Positions 1 through 4,684 of a stretch of 5,411 bases of DNA are shown in pieces. The stretch is taken from contig PLUJ01000102.1 of assembly GCA_003165455.1 (NCBI GenBank), forward strand, positions 1 through 5,411, written 5' to 3'. Position numbers and translations under genes: made by a program. Position 1 is the first letter of the stretch. Every line of letters starts with the position of its first letter. The stretch comes from Acidobacteriaceae bacterium (GTDB lineage: Bacteria > Acidobacteriota > Terriglobia > Terriglobales > Acidobacteriaceae). The notes beneath the pieces are model-generated. The model did not search any database and was not told the DNA's origin. It saw only the letters and a list, made by a program, of their open reading frames with translations.

Positions 1-1
1 G

Positions 2-83
2 TGCGGAAGGGGGGATTTGAACCCCCACGCCTTTCGGCGCCACCCCCTCAAGATGGTGTGTCTGCCAGTTCCACCACTTCCGC
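2..83 (-). tRNA. tRNA-Leu, anticodon GAG
   Basis: Reading the minus strand gives a complete class II tRNA. The 7-bp acceptor stem GCGGAAG/CTTCCGC is formed by 77-83 with 3-9. The anticodon stem CCATC/GGTGG encloses the loop TTGAGGG, with anticodon GAG at 47-49. The long variable arm CGCC-GAAA-GGCG (28-39) is typical of Leu/Ser tRNAs. The T arm is GGGGG-TTCAAAT-CCCCC, and the discriminator A is at position 2. The D-arm/anticodon context matches bacterial tRNA-Leu(GAG), which reads CUC/CUU codons. Position 1 supplies a C after the discriminator, as an encoded CCA would, but the window ends there, so whether CCA is encoded cannot be decided. No clear promoter is visible just upstream (84-130). 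Confidence 0.97.
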
Positions 84-254
84 ACTGGTTGGATCAGGAA
101 TCTTCTTATTGTTACTTGAGGCTGACCACTTAATTGCCGCCGCAAGCCTCGAAACCGAAAAGGGATCGCGACTTAACCGTCTAATGGTATCGTGTCTCGC
201 TGCATCCTGCAACGATAACGCAAAGCGCGACGAGTCGTGGGAACGTAAATGCTT
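84..254. other. Intergenic spacer with two stem-loops
   Basis: These 171 bp separate the end of the thioredoxin-like gene from the 5' end of tRNA-Leu. No credible gene is seen in any frame. Two inverted repeats are present. One is TATCGT (188-193) with ACGATA (212-217), enclosing TGCA-tcc-TGCA (201-211). The other is TTGAGGCT (116-123) with AGCCTCGA (145-152), 8 bp with one G-T pair and a 21-nt loop. Neither is followed by a T-tract on the minus strand, so neither is a canonical intrinsic terminator. They may form 3' UTR structure of the lipoprotein transcript or be chance. Confidence 0.4.
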
Positions 255-749
255 TTATAACTTTCCCAGATACTCGATTACGTCTGGTTCCGTCCAATCG
301 ACCGCCCCAATAAACTTACGTCGCACCACCCCATTACGATCGATCACATATGTTTCCGGAAATTTAAACGTCCCATACAGCGCGTTCGCTTTCTGGTCGC
401 CATCGCGCACCGCCAGCAAATTTACGCCATGATCGCGCAGAAATCGCTGATAGTTGTTCTGATCCACGTCCACGCTGACCGCTAGCACTGTCACGCCCCG
501 TTGCTTCATCAACTGTTGCATCTGCACCAGGGAGGGCATCTCCTCAATGCACGGCGCACACCACGTCGCCCAGAAATTCAGCACCACCACTTGCCCCTTG
601 AGTTGGCTCAAAGTGACGCTGCGATCCGCGTCCCGAACCGTGAAATCCGGAGCGGCCATCCCGATGCGTGGCGGCCGCGAACCGCTATAGCATCCGGAGA
701 GCAAAAACAAAGTTAAAAGAATGGCGGACAACCTGAGAGAACGAAGCAT
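255..749 (-). CDS. TlpA/ResA-like thioredoxin-fold lipoprotein
   Basis: This is a 164-aa protein of the TlpA/ResA/AhpC-TSA-like thioredoxin superfamily, expected to act outside the cytoplasmic membrane as a thiol-disulfide reductase. Such proteins serve, for example, cytochrome c maturation or general disulfide handling; the real partner is unknown. Residues 1-19 form a lipoprotein signal peptide, with Arg at positions 3 and 6, a hydrophobic core and the lipobox LSGC with lipidated Cys20. The domain follows: APDF at 33-36, the active site WCAPC with redox cysteines 64 and 67, and the cis-Pro segment FPET with Pro131. It ends at a TAA stop. I chose ATG 749 because it puts the signal peptide at the N terminus. 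An in-frame ATG at 785 would add 12 unlikely residues and would overlap the divergent start codon at 784. A weak GGGG lies 8 nt upstream of the start. Family assignment is firm; substrate is not. Confidence 0.9.
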   Translation of the reverse strand: MLRSLRLSAILLTLFLLSGCYSGSRPPRIGMAAPDFTVRDADRSVTLSQLKGQVVVLNFWATWCAPCIEEMPSLVQMQQLMKQRGVTVLAVSVDVDQNNYQRFLRDHGVNLLAVRDGDQKANALYGTFKFPETYVIDRNGVVRRKFIGAVDWTEPDVIEYLGKL

Positions 750-762
750 GCCTTGCACCCCG

Positions 763-774
763 CTATAATAATAG
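763..774. promoter_or_regulatory. Shared divergent promoter region (AT-rich -10 elements)
   Basis: The two divergent genes start 34 bp apart, at 749 (minus) and 784 (plus). The only AT-rich block between them is the imperfect palindrome CTAT-AATA-ATAG. It contains a perfect plus-strand -10 hexamer TATAAT (764-769) and a minus-strand TATTAT. No good -35 is visible for either direction. A plus-strand start about 7 nt after the TATAAT would leave a leader of only about 8 nt. This is a sequence-based guess. Confidence 0.45.
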
Positions 775-783
775 ATCGTACGC

Positions 784-1857
784 ATGCCCGCGACCCGCAA
801 GCCCGATCTGAACGCCCAGCAGCTGCCCGTCGTGTCCGTGATCGTTCCCGCACGCAATGAAGAGGCCTCGCTTCAAGCCTGCCTTGATTCGCTCATTGTA
901 CAAACGGGTGTGGCCTTTGAGGTCATTGTCGTGGATGATCGCTCCACGGACGGCACCCGCGCTATCGCCGATTCATTTTCGGCGCAGACTGTCCGCGTTC
1001 TTGAGGCGGCCCCGCTTCCTTTAGGCTGGACGGGCAAGAATAACGCCGTCGTCACCGGCGCGAGAGTCGCCTTGGGGCGCTGGCTTTTATTCACCGATGC
1101 CGATACCATCCACCTCCCCGGATCACTCGCTCGTAGCCTCGCGGAAGCCCAGCAACAAAAAGCCGCGCTGCTCTCCTATTCACCGCAGCAGATCGTAAAC
1201 GGTTTTTGGCAGAAGGCTGTAATGCCGGTAATCTTCGCCGAACTGGCAGCCGCTTTTCGCCCTTCTGAAGTGAGCAATTCGCGTTCCCGAGCGGCCGCCG
1301 CAAACGGCCAGTACATCCTGATCACTCGTGAAGCGTATGAGTCGATTGGAGGACATGCGGCAATTGCTGCAAGCTTGCTGGAAGATGTGGAGTTGGCCCG
1401 TCGAGTCAAGCAATCTGGCAGGAAAATATTCTTTCGCTACGCCGCCGATGCTGTCCGCACACGCATGTATCGAACGTTTAAGCAATTGCGGGAAGGCTGG
1501 ACAAAAAATCTCGCGCTTCTGTTTGCCGCTCCCGTGAGGCTCGCCGCCTTGCGCATGATCGAGTTCGTCCTGATTGTCGGCAGTTCTGCAATCGCGATCA
1601 TTGCCTCTTTGCGGGGACATTCGCGCCCGGCCATCCTTTCCACCGCGCTGTTCTTGATCTTATTCTCATTGTTTCTAGGGCGAATTCGCCATGCTCATTT
1701 CTCGTGGAGCGCAAATTTCTTAGCAATTTTCGGACTTCCTCTCTTCTCGTATCTTCTGCTGCGCTCGAAAAGGTTTCACGACAGCGGCAATGTTACCTGG
1801 AAAGGGAGAACGTACTCGGGAAAAACGCATTCACTGGCAACGGCCACGGATCTCTGA
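784..1857 (+). CDS. Membrane-anchored family 2 glycosyltransferase (CrtQ/HpnB-like)
   Basis: This 357-aa protein has an N-terminal GT-A catalytic domain and a C-terminal membrane part. Visible motifs are the nucleotide-sugar-binding start VSVIVPARNE (17-26), DDRSTDGT (51-58), the metal-binding DAD (105-107), the acceptor/base region LEDVELARR (199-207) and REGWTKN (236-242). Hydrophobic segments at about 258-276, 283-299 and 311-326 look like membrane helices. A TWKGRTYS motif (344-351) near the C terminus, together with MY....LREGWTKN, resembles the architecture I recall for the carotenoid glycosyltransferase CrtQ and the hopanoid-associated HpnB. It probably transfers a sugar to a membrane lipid or isoprenoid on the cytoplasmic face; donor and acceptor cannot be read from sequence. 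It starts a same-strand cluster, ending 7 bp before the first pterin synthase. No Shine-Dalgarno sequence precedes the ATG, which lies just after a TATAAT. Confidence 0.85.
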   Translation: MPATRKPDLNAQQLPVVSVIVPARNEEASLQACLDSLIVQTGVAFEVIVVDDRSTDGTRAIADSFSAQTVRVLEAAPLPLGWTGKNNAVVTGARVALGRWLLFTDADTIHLPGSLARSLAEAQQQKAALLSYSPQQIVNGFWQKAVMPVIFAELAAAFRPSEVSNSRSRAAAANGQYILITREAYESIGGHAAIAASLLEDVELARRVKQSGRKIFFRYAADAVRTRMYRTFKQLREGWTKNLALLFAAPVRLAALRMIEFVLIVGSSAIAIIASLRGHSRPAILSTALFLILFSLFLGRIRHAHFSWSANFLAIFGLPLFSYLLLRSKRFHDSGNVTWKGRTYSGKTHSLATATDL

Positions 1858-1864
1858 TTTGTTT

Positions 1865-2275
1865 ATGGTCTATCTCACGCGTAAAGCCGAATTCTCCGCA
1901 TCGCACGTTTACCACAATCCGGAATTATCTCCGGAAGAGAATCGTCGTGTTTTTGGCAAATGCAATAATCCCAACGGACATGGTCACAACTACATGCTCG
2001 AAGTTACGGTGAAGGGTGAAGTGGACCAAACTTCCGGCTTTGTCGTCGATCTCAAACAACTGAAGGAAGTCATGCACCGTGAGGTTCTCGATGCTATGGA
2101 TCATCGGTTCCTCAACAAAGAAGTTCCCGAATTCTTACATCAAATTCCTACTACCGAAAACATTGCCATTGTCGTGTGGAATCGCCTGGTTACAAAACTC
2201 AAAAACGCCACTTTGCACCGCGTTCGCGTCTACGAAACCTCGGATCTATTTGTCGATTTCTATGGAGAATTATGA
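1865..2275 (+). CDS. 6-pyruvoyl-tetrahydropterin synthase, copy 1 (PTPS-II type)
   Basis: This 136-aa T-fold enzyme of the PTPS/QueD family (COG0720) is predicted to convert 7,8-dihydroneopterin triphosphate to 6-pyruvoyl-tetrahydropterin in the cytoplasm. Zinc ligands are His14 (FSASH), His39 and His41 (GHGHNY). The catalytic triad is complete: Cys33, Asp79 and His80 (MDHRFLN). Glu124 (YET) is the pterin-anchoring residue, and PTTEN lies at 95-99. Five residues separate Cys33 from HGH (CNNPNGHGH), the spacing of BH4-type PTPS-II; QueD has three. The sequence looks strikingly like eukaryotic PTPS. ATG 1865 was chosen because the protein then begins just before the first strand; a TTG lies two codons upstream. 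No Shine-Dalgarno sequence is visible. A hand count gives 43% GC over 2101-2220, lower than its neighbours. Databases may label it 6-carboxytetrahydropterin synthase. Confidence 0.92.
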   Translation: MVYLTRKAEFSASHVYHNPELSPEENRRVFGKCNNPNGHGHNYMLEVTVKGEVDQTSGFVVDLKQLKEVMHREVLDAMDHRFLNKEVPEFLHQIPTTENIAIVVWNRLVTKLKNATLHRVRVYETSDLFVDFYGEL

Positions 2276-2366
2276 GGAAAGCCCAACGCTCCGCCGTATT
2301 TCTCCGTATCGTTTCTGTTAAAGGTCATGAGGTTGATCAGCAAGCGAAACTCGTTTCATCGCCTAG
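2276..2366 (+). other. Spacer between the two PTPS genes, with a dyad before the second start
   Basis: These 91 bp contain no gene. GAAAC-TC-GTTTC (2346-2357) is a 12-bp dyad ending 9 nt before the second PTPS start codon. CCGTAT occurs twice 10 bp apart (2294-2299 and 2304-2309). No Shine-Dalgarno sequence or convincing promoter is seen. It may be a translational or operator element, or simple spacer. Confidence 0.3.
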
Positions 2367-2789
2367 ATGAAAGCCCATCTCTCTCGCCGTTACCGCTTCT
2401 CCGCCTCCCATCGTCTGCATAGCGAAGCCATGTCCGCCGCCGATAACCAAGCCACCTACGGCAAGTGCAACAACCCCTACGGCCACGGGCACAACTACGT
2501 CTTGGAAGTTACCGTCAGCGGTCAGGTCGACGAAAAAACCGGCATGGTTTGTAACCTGGCGGATTTAGATGGATTCACGGAGCAGGAAGTGCTTTCCCGC
2601 TACGGCCATGAGAATTTGAATACCCTGAAAGAATTCGCTTCGGAAGTACCCACCACAGAAAATCTTTGCATTAAGATTTACGAAATTGTGCACCGCAAAT
2701 TCCCCGGCGTGCATCTTGAAAGGGTGCGCCTGGAAGAAACCATGATGAATTCTTTCGAGTACACCGGTGGAGGGGCACCCAGGTTTTAA
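2367..2789 (+). CDS. 6-pyruvoyl-tetrahydropterin synthase paralog, copy 2 (catalytic Asp replaced)
   Basis: This 140-aa second member of the PTPS/QueD family is tandem to copy 1 and clearly paralogous. Shared features are RFSASH (zinc ligand His15), YGKCNNPYGHGHNY (Cys34 and zinc ligands His40 and His42), VPTTEN (94-99) and an EET near the C terminus with Glu124 as the likely pterin anchor. The CX5HGH spacing again points to the BH4-type rather than the queuosine-type enzyme. The important difference is RYGHENLN: Gly80 stands where the DH pair of the family puts the catalytic Asp, while His81 is kept. The codon at 2604-2606 is GGC, one transition from GAC. The protein may therefore have altered or reduced activity, make a different product, or be a partner subunit of copy 1; this is inference. 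A hand count gives 54% GC over 2461-2580. No Shine-Dalgarno sequence precedes the ATG. Confidence 0.9.
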   Translation: MKAHLSRRYRFSASHRLHSEAMSAADNQATYGKCNNPYGHGHNYVLEVTVSGQVDEKTGMVCNLADLDGFTEQEVLSRYGHENLNTLKEFASEVPTTENLCIKIYEIVHRKFPGVHLERVRLEETMMNSFEYTGGGAPRF

Positions 2790-2830
2790 TTTAATTGCAC
2801 AATTACACATTATCTCTACCCGATCCGCTT

Positions 2831-3430
2831 ATGAAACCCTTAACCGAACCCTCTACTCTGACGAGCGCCAGCTTTGAAGATCTGATTCAGGAAATGCTTG
2901 TTCGCCTCGGGGAAGATCCCAGCCGCGAAGGCCTTCTACTTACTCCTGAACGAGTCCGCAAATCCATGCAGTTCCTCACGCGTGGCTATTCGGAAGATCC
3001 GGAAGCTTTGCTGAAGGCAGCGCTCTTCACGGTTTCCTACGACGAAATGGTCATCGTCAAGGACATCGAAATGTTCAGTCTTTGCGAACACCACATGCTG
3101 CCCTTTTTCGGAAAAGTTCACGTTGCCTACATTCCCAAGGGCAAAGTCATCGGTCTCAGCAAGGTCCCGCGCCTGGTGGAACTCTTCTCCCGCCGTCTCC
3201 AGATTCAAGAACGCCTCACCACGCAAATCGCCGAAACTATTCAACAAGTAATCGAGCCTCAAGGAGTGGGTGTCGTCATCGAAGCCCGGCATCTCTGCAT
3301 GATGATGCGGGGGGTCGAAAAGCAGCATTCCGCCGCAGTAACTTCATCCATGCTGGGGTGTTTCCGAACCGAGCAGGAAACTCGCCAGGAATTCCTCTCA
3401 TTGATACGCCAGCGCCCTAACGGAGTGTAG
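2831..3430 (+). CDS. folE: GTP cyclohydrolase I (FolE, type IA)
   Basis: This 199-aa enzyme hydrolyses GTP to 7,8-dihydroneopterin triphosphate plus formate, the first step of folate, tetrahydrobiopterin and queuosine pathways. Family members are usually homodecamers of T-fold subunits. Sequence support: GEDPSREGLLLTPERV (27-42), FSLCEHHMLPF (82-92) with zinc ligands Cys85 and His88, the substrate-binding region IPKGKVIGLSKVPRLVE (101-117), and RHLCMMMRGV (153-162) with the third zinc ligand Cys156. The intact zinc site marks the zinc-dependent type IA form. I chose ATG 2831, 41 bp after the second PTPS. A TTG start at 2795 would add 12 residues with no clear homology and no Shine-Dalgarno sequence. 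In this context its product probably feeds the two PTPS enzymes. It is most likely the last gene of the cluster. Confidence 0.96.
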   Translation: MKPLTEPSTLTSASFEDLIQEMLVRLGEDPSREGLLLTPERVRKSMQFLTRGYSEDPEALLKAALFTVSYDEMVIVKDIEMFSLCEHHMLPFFGKVHVAYIPKGKVIGLSKVPRLVELFSRRLQIQERLTTQIAETIQQVIEPQGVGVVIEARHLCMMMRGVEKQHSAAVTSSMLGCFRTEQETRQEFLSLIRQRPNGV

Positions 3431-3487
3431 CTCGGTACACCTCTAAGGCGGCTATGAATCTCTGAACTTGTGATCTCGCATTCGCTC

Positions 3488-3514
3488 GGTGGGGAGTATC
3501 GTTTCTTCCCCTCC
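3488..3514 (+). other. Stem-loop downstream of folE
   Basis: GG-T-GGGGAG (3488-3496) can pair with TTCCCC-T-CC (3506-3514). The stem has eight pairs (one G-U) and one T-T mismatch, with a 9-nt loop. It lies about 58 nt after the folE stop. It is not followed by a T-tract, so it is at best a weak or Rho-assisted transcript end or an RNA-stabilising hairpin. Confidence 0.3.
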
Positions 3515-3536
3515 TAACAGACAATATTTACGCGCC

Positions 3537-3563
3537 CGAACTTTCCAGCCACGAATTTTCCAG
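3537..3563 (+). repeat. Tandem 12-mer CGAAYTTTCCAG upstream of dinB-like gene
   Basis: CGAACTTTCCAG (3537-3548) and CGAATTTTCCAG (3552-3563) are two 12-mers that differ at one base. They are 15 bp apart, start to start. They cover the candidate -35 and spacer of the dinB-like promoter, which is where an operator or activator site would sit. The regulator is unknown. Confidence 0.5.
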
Positions 3564-3570
3564 ATAAGAT
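3542..3570 (+). promoter_or_regulatory. Candidate sigma70-type promoter of the dinB-like gene
   Basis: TTTCCA (3542-3547), a 17-bp spacer and TAAGAT (3565-3570) fit a housekeeping promoter moderately well. The expected transcript start near 3577 lies 24 nt before the ATG and includes the strong Shine-Dalgarno sequence. This separates dinB from the pterin cluster as its own transcription unit. Recognised by eye only. Confidence 0.4.
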
Positions 3571-3590
3571 ACCTCCGACTTGAAATCTCC

Positions 3591-3595
3591 GGAGG
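3591..3595 (+). promoter_or_regulatory. Strong ribosome binding site fixing the dinB-like start
   Basis: GGAGG sits 5 nt before ATG 3601 and selects that start over the in-frame TTG at 3580. It is part of CGGAGG (3590-3595), which is exactly complementary to CCTCCG at 3572-3577 with a 12-nt loop. The site could therefore be masked in any transcript that begins upstream of 3572. Confidence 0.7.
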
Positions 3596-3600
3596 AAACA

Positions 3601-4173
3601 ATGACAAAGATCAAGATTGTAGCCGCCACGTTGCTGACTGCGGCCACACTCACGCTTACTGGCTTTTCCCAGAACGCCGCCAAACCGATGTCCCTCAAGC
3701 CTCCGGACAGTCCTTCTCAGGCCGTGCTCGCCAACTGGAACGACATTGGCCGGAAACTCATCGCCATGGCCGAGGATTTTCCGGAAGATAAATACGACTT
3801 CAAACCGGTGCCGGCCGAACGCAGCTTCGCCGAACAACTGCTGCATGCCGCCAATGCCAACTATTTCTTCACCAACCTTGCGATGAACAAACCGGCGCCG
3901 GCCGAAGAAGATCCTAAGCGCGCTGACTATAAAACCAAGGCTGATATTGTCTCTTTCGTGAAGAAATCCTTCGCCGATGGCGCCGCGGCGATCCAAGCCA
4001 AAGGGGACAAGGGTATGTCGGATATCGTTACCGACCCGTTTGGCCGCGAACAAATGCGCATCTCCGACATGGCCTACGGCTTCATCGAGCATTGCGGCGA
4101 ACATTACGGCCAACTCGCAGTCTATTACCGCGTTGCCGGAATGGTCCCGCCAGAGTCGCGTCCGAAGAAATAG
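3601..4173 (+). CDS. Exported DinB-family (DinB/YfiT four-helix) protein
   Basis: This is a 190-aa protein. Residues 1-25 look like a Sec signal peptide: Lys at 3 and 5, a hydrophobic run 6-22, and probable cleavage near Gln24-Ala27. The mature part matches the DinB/YfiT-like metal-binding four-helix bundle. Features are NWNDIGRKLIAMAEDFPEDKYDFKP (45-69), the helix with LLHAANANYFF and His82, a loop with DPFG (145-148), and the final helix FIEHCGEHYGQLAVYYR (161-177) with His164 and His168. His82/His164/His168 would form the usual three-histidine metal site. Some family members are thiol-dependent transferases, but this one's reaction is unknown; the name comes from a DNA-damage-induced Bacillus gene and does not imply DNA polymerase IV. 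Export is unusual for the general fold, though I recall exported relatives in acidobacteria. It has its own promoter-like signals and a strong Shine-Dalgarno sequence. Confidence 0.88.
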   Translation: MTKIKIVAATLLTAATLTLTGFSQNAAKPMSLKPPDSPSQAVLANWNDIGRKLIAMAEDFPEDKYDFKPVPAERSFAEQLLHAANANYFFTNLAMNKPAPAEEDPKRADYKTKADIVSFVKKSFADGAAAIQAKGDKGMSDIVTDPFGREQMRISDMAYGFIEHCGEHYGQLAVYYRVAGMVPPESRPKK

Positions 4174-4210
4174 TCAGGATTCTCCGCGATTAACTGGGCT
4201 AGGATGTTGC

Positions 4211-4258
4211 GAAAAAACAGAAAAGCGGAGTAGGAAAACGTGCCCCTTCCTACTCCGC
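4211..4258 (-). terminator. Intrinsic terminator of the zinc-ribbon gene
   Basis: A perfect 12-bp stem is formed by GCGGAGTAGGAA (4225-4236) and TTCCTACTCCGC (4247-4258), with a 10-nt loop. Read on the minus strand it is followed directly by TTTTCTGTTTTTTC (4224 down to 4211), a classic intrinsic terminator about 28 nt after the zinc-ribbon stop. On the plus strand the stem has no T-tract after it, so termination of dinB here would be weaker. Confidence 0.92.
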
Positions 4259-4286
4259 CCGTTGAGTTGAATATCGCTATATAGTT

Positions 4287-4475
4287 CTACAGTTTTTCGA
4301 AAAACTCGCAAGCCGAGCAGGAGATATAAATACCGCCGGGCACGCCTCGCTCGCGATCCTTCATACGCTTTACGATCCGAGTTGACTTGCCGCACTTCGG
4401 ACAATCCGTGCTCTTGCTGGTATCCATCACCTTCATGCGATCTGCCGTTTTTGCAATCTTTGCTCCAACCGCCAT
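4287..4475 (-). CDS. Small double-CxxC zinc-ribbon protein
   Basis: This is a 62-aa basic protein. It has a lysine/arginine-rich N-terminal stretch, then CPKC (Cys25, Cys28) and CSAC (Cys53, Cys56) 24 residues apart, the pattern of a compact zinc ribbon. The segment between them is rich in Lys and Arg (33-43), followed by GVPGGIYISCSAC. The layout recalls the topoisomerase-type C4 zinc finger (G-G-x-[FY]-x-x-C-S-x-[CY]), but here it stands alone. It may bind nucleic acid or be a small regulatory subunit; its function is unknown. The gene looks real: AGGAGA (4484-4489) lies 8 nt before the ATG, the stop is TAG, and a strong intrinsic terminator follows. It is convergent with the dinB-like gene. 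Confidence 0.8.
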   Translation of the reverse strand: MAVGAKIAKTADRMKVMDTSKSTDCPKCGKSTRIVKRMKDRERGVPGGIYISCSACEFFEKL

Positions 4476-4650
4476 GGTTAATGTCTCCTAATCTCAATTG
4501 CGCTTTGAAACACCGCGCTGAATATTTAGCTTGAATGCTTGAAAAATCTGACGCAGGAAGCAGTCCGAAAATCCGCGCCGGAAGAGAATTGCGCAGCGCG
4601 TCTCCGCTCCATTCAGATTTTACAGGAAGTGACACAGGCTTGTCCCGCCG

Positions 4651-4679
4651 TTGACCCAAACCTCCGGCCCTGCTACCGT
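4651..4679 (+). promoter_or_regulatory. Candidate promoter of the acyl-CoA dehydrogenase gene
   Basis: TTGACC (4651-4656), a 17-bp spacer and TACCGT (4674-4679), with a TGn extension at 4671-4673, give a plausible extended -10 promoter. The -10 hexamer itself is poor. A start near 4686 would leave a leader of about 86 nt that contains the hairpin at 4685-4725. By eye only. Confidence 0.35.
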
Positions 4680-4684
4680 CATGT

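Noticed and set aside
2..83. tRNA-Leu as an integration site of a mobile element
   Set aside because: No repeat of the tRNA 3' end, integrase or transposase is present in the window.
1..432. Open plus-strand frame of 143 codons
   Set aside because: It runs through the tRNA-Leu gene and antisense to the 3' end of the thioredoxin-like gene; its translation has no recognisable domain.
1790..1864. In-frame upstream extension of the first PTPS to ATG 1790
   Set aside because: It would add 25 residues inside the glycosyltransferase C terminus that match nothing in the family, which begins close to the first beta strand.
1865..2789. QueD (queuosine) assignment for the two pterin synthases
   Set aside because: QueD has three residues between Cys and HGH; both copies here have five. 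Database names may still say 6-carboxytetrahydropterin synthase, so this is rejected on motif grounds only.
2795..2830. TTG start for folE at 2795
   Set aside because: There is no Shine-Dalgarno sequence, the start codon is rare, and the 12 extra residues are not family-like; ATG 2831 gives a normal length.
3488..3514. Intrinsic terminator for the pterin cluster
   Set aside because: The stem is imperfect and no T-run follows, so only a stem-loop is reported.
3514..4113. Open minus-strand frame of 199 codons opposite the dinB-like gene
   Set aside because: It lies antisense to a well-supported gene, and its sequence looks like a mirror of that gene's codons with no domain of its own.
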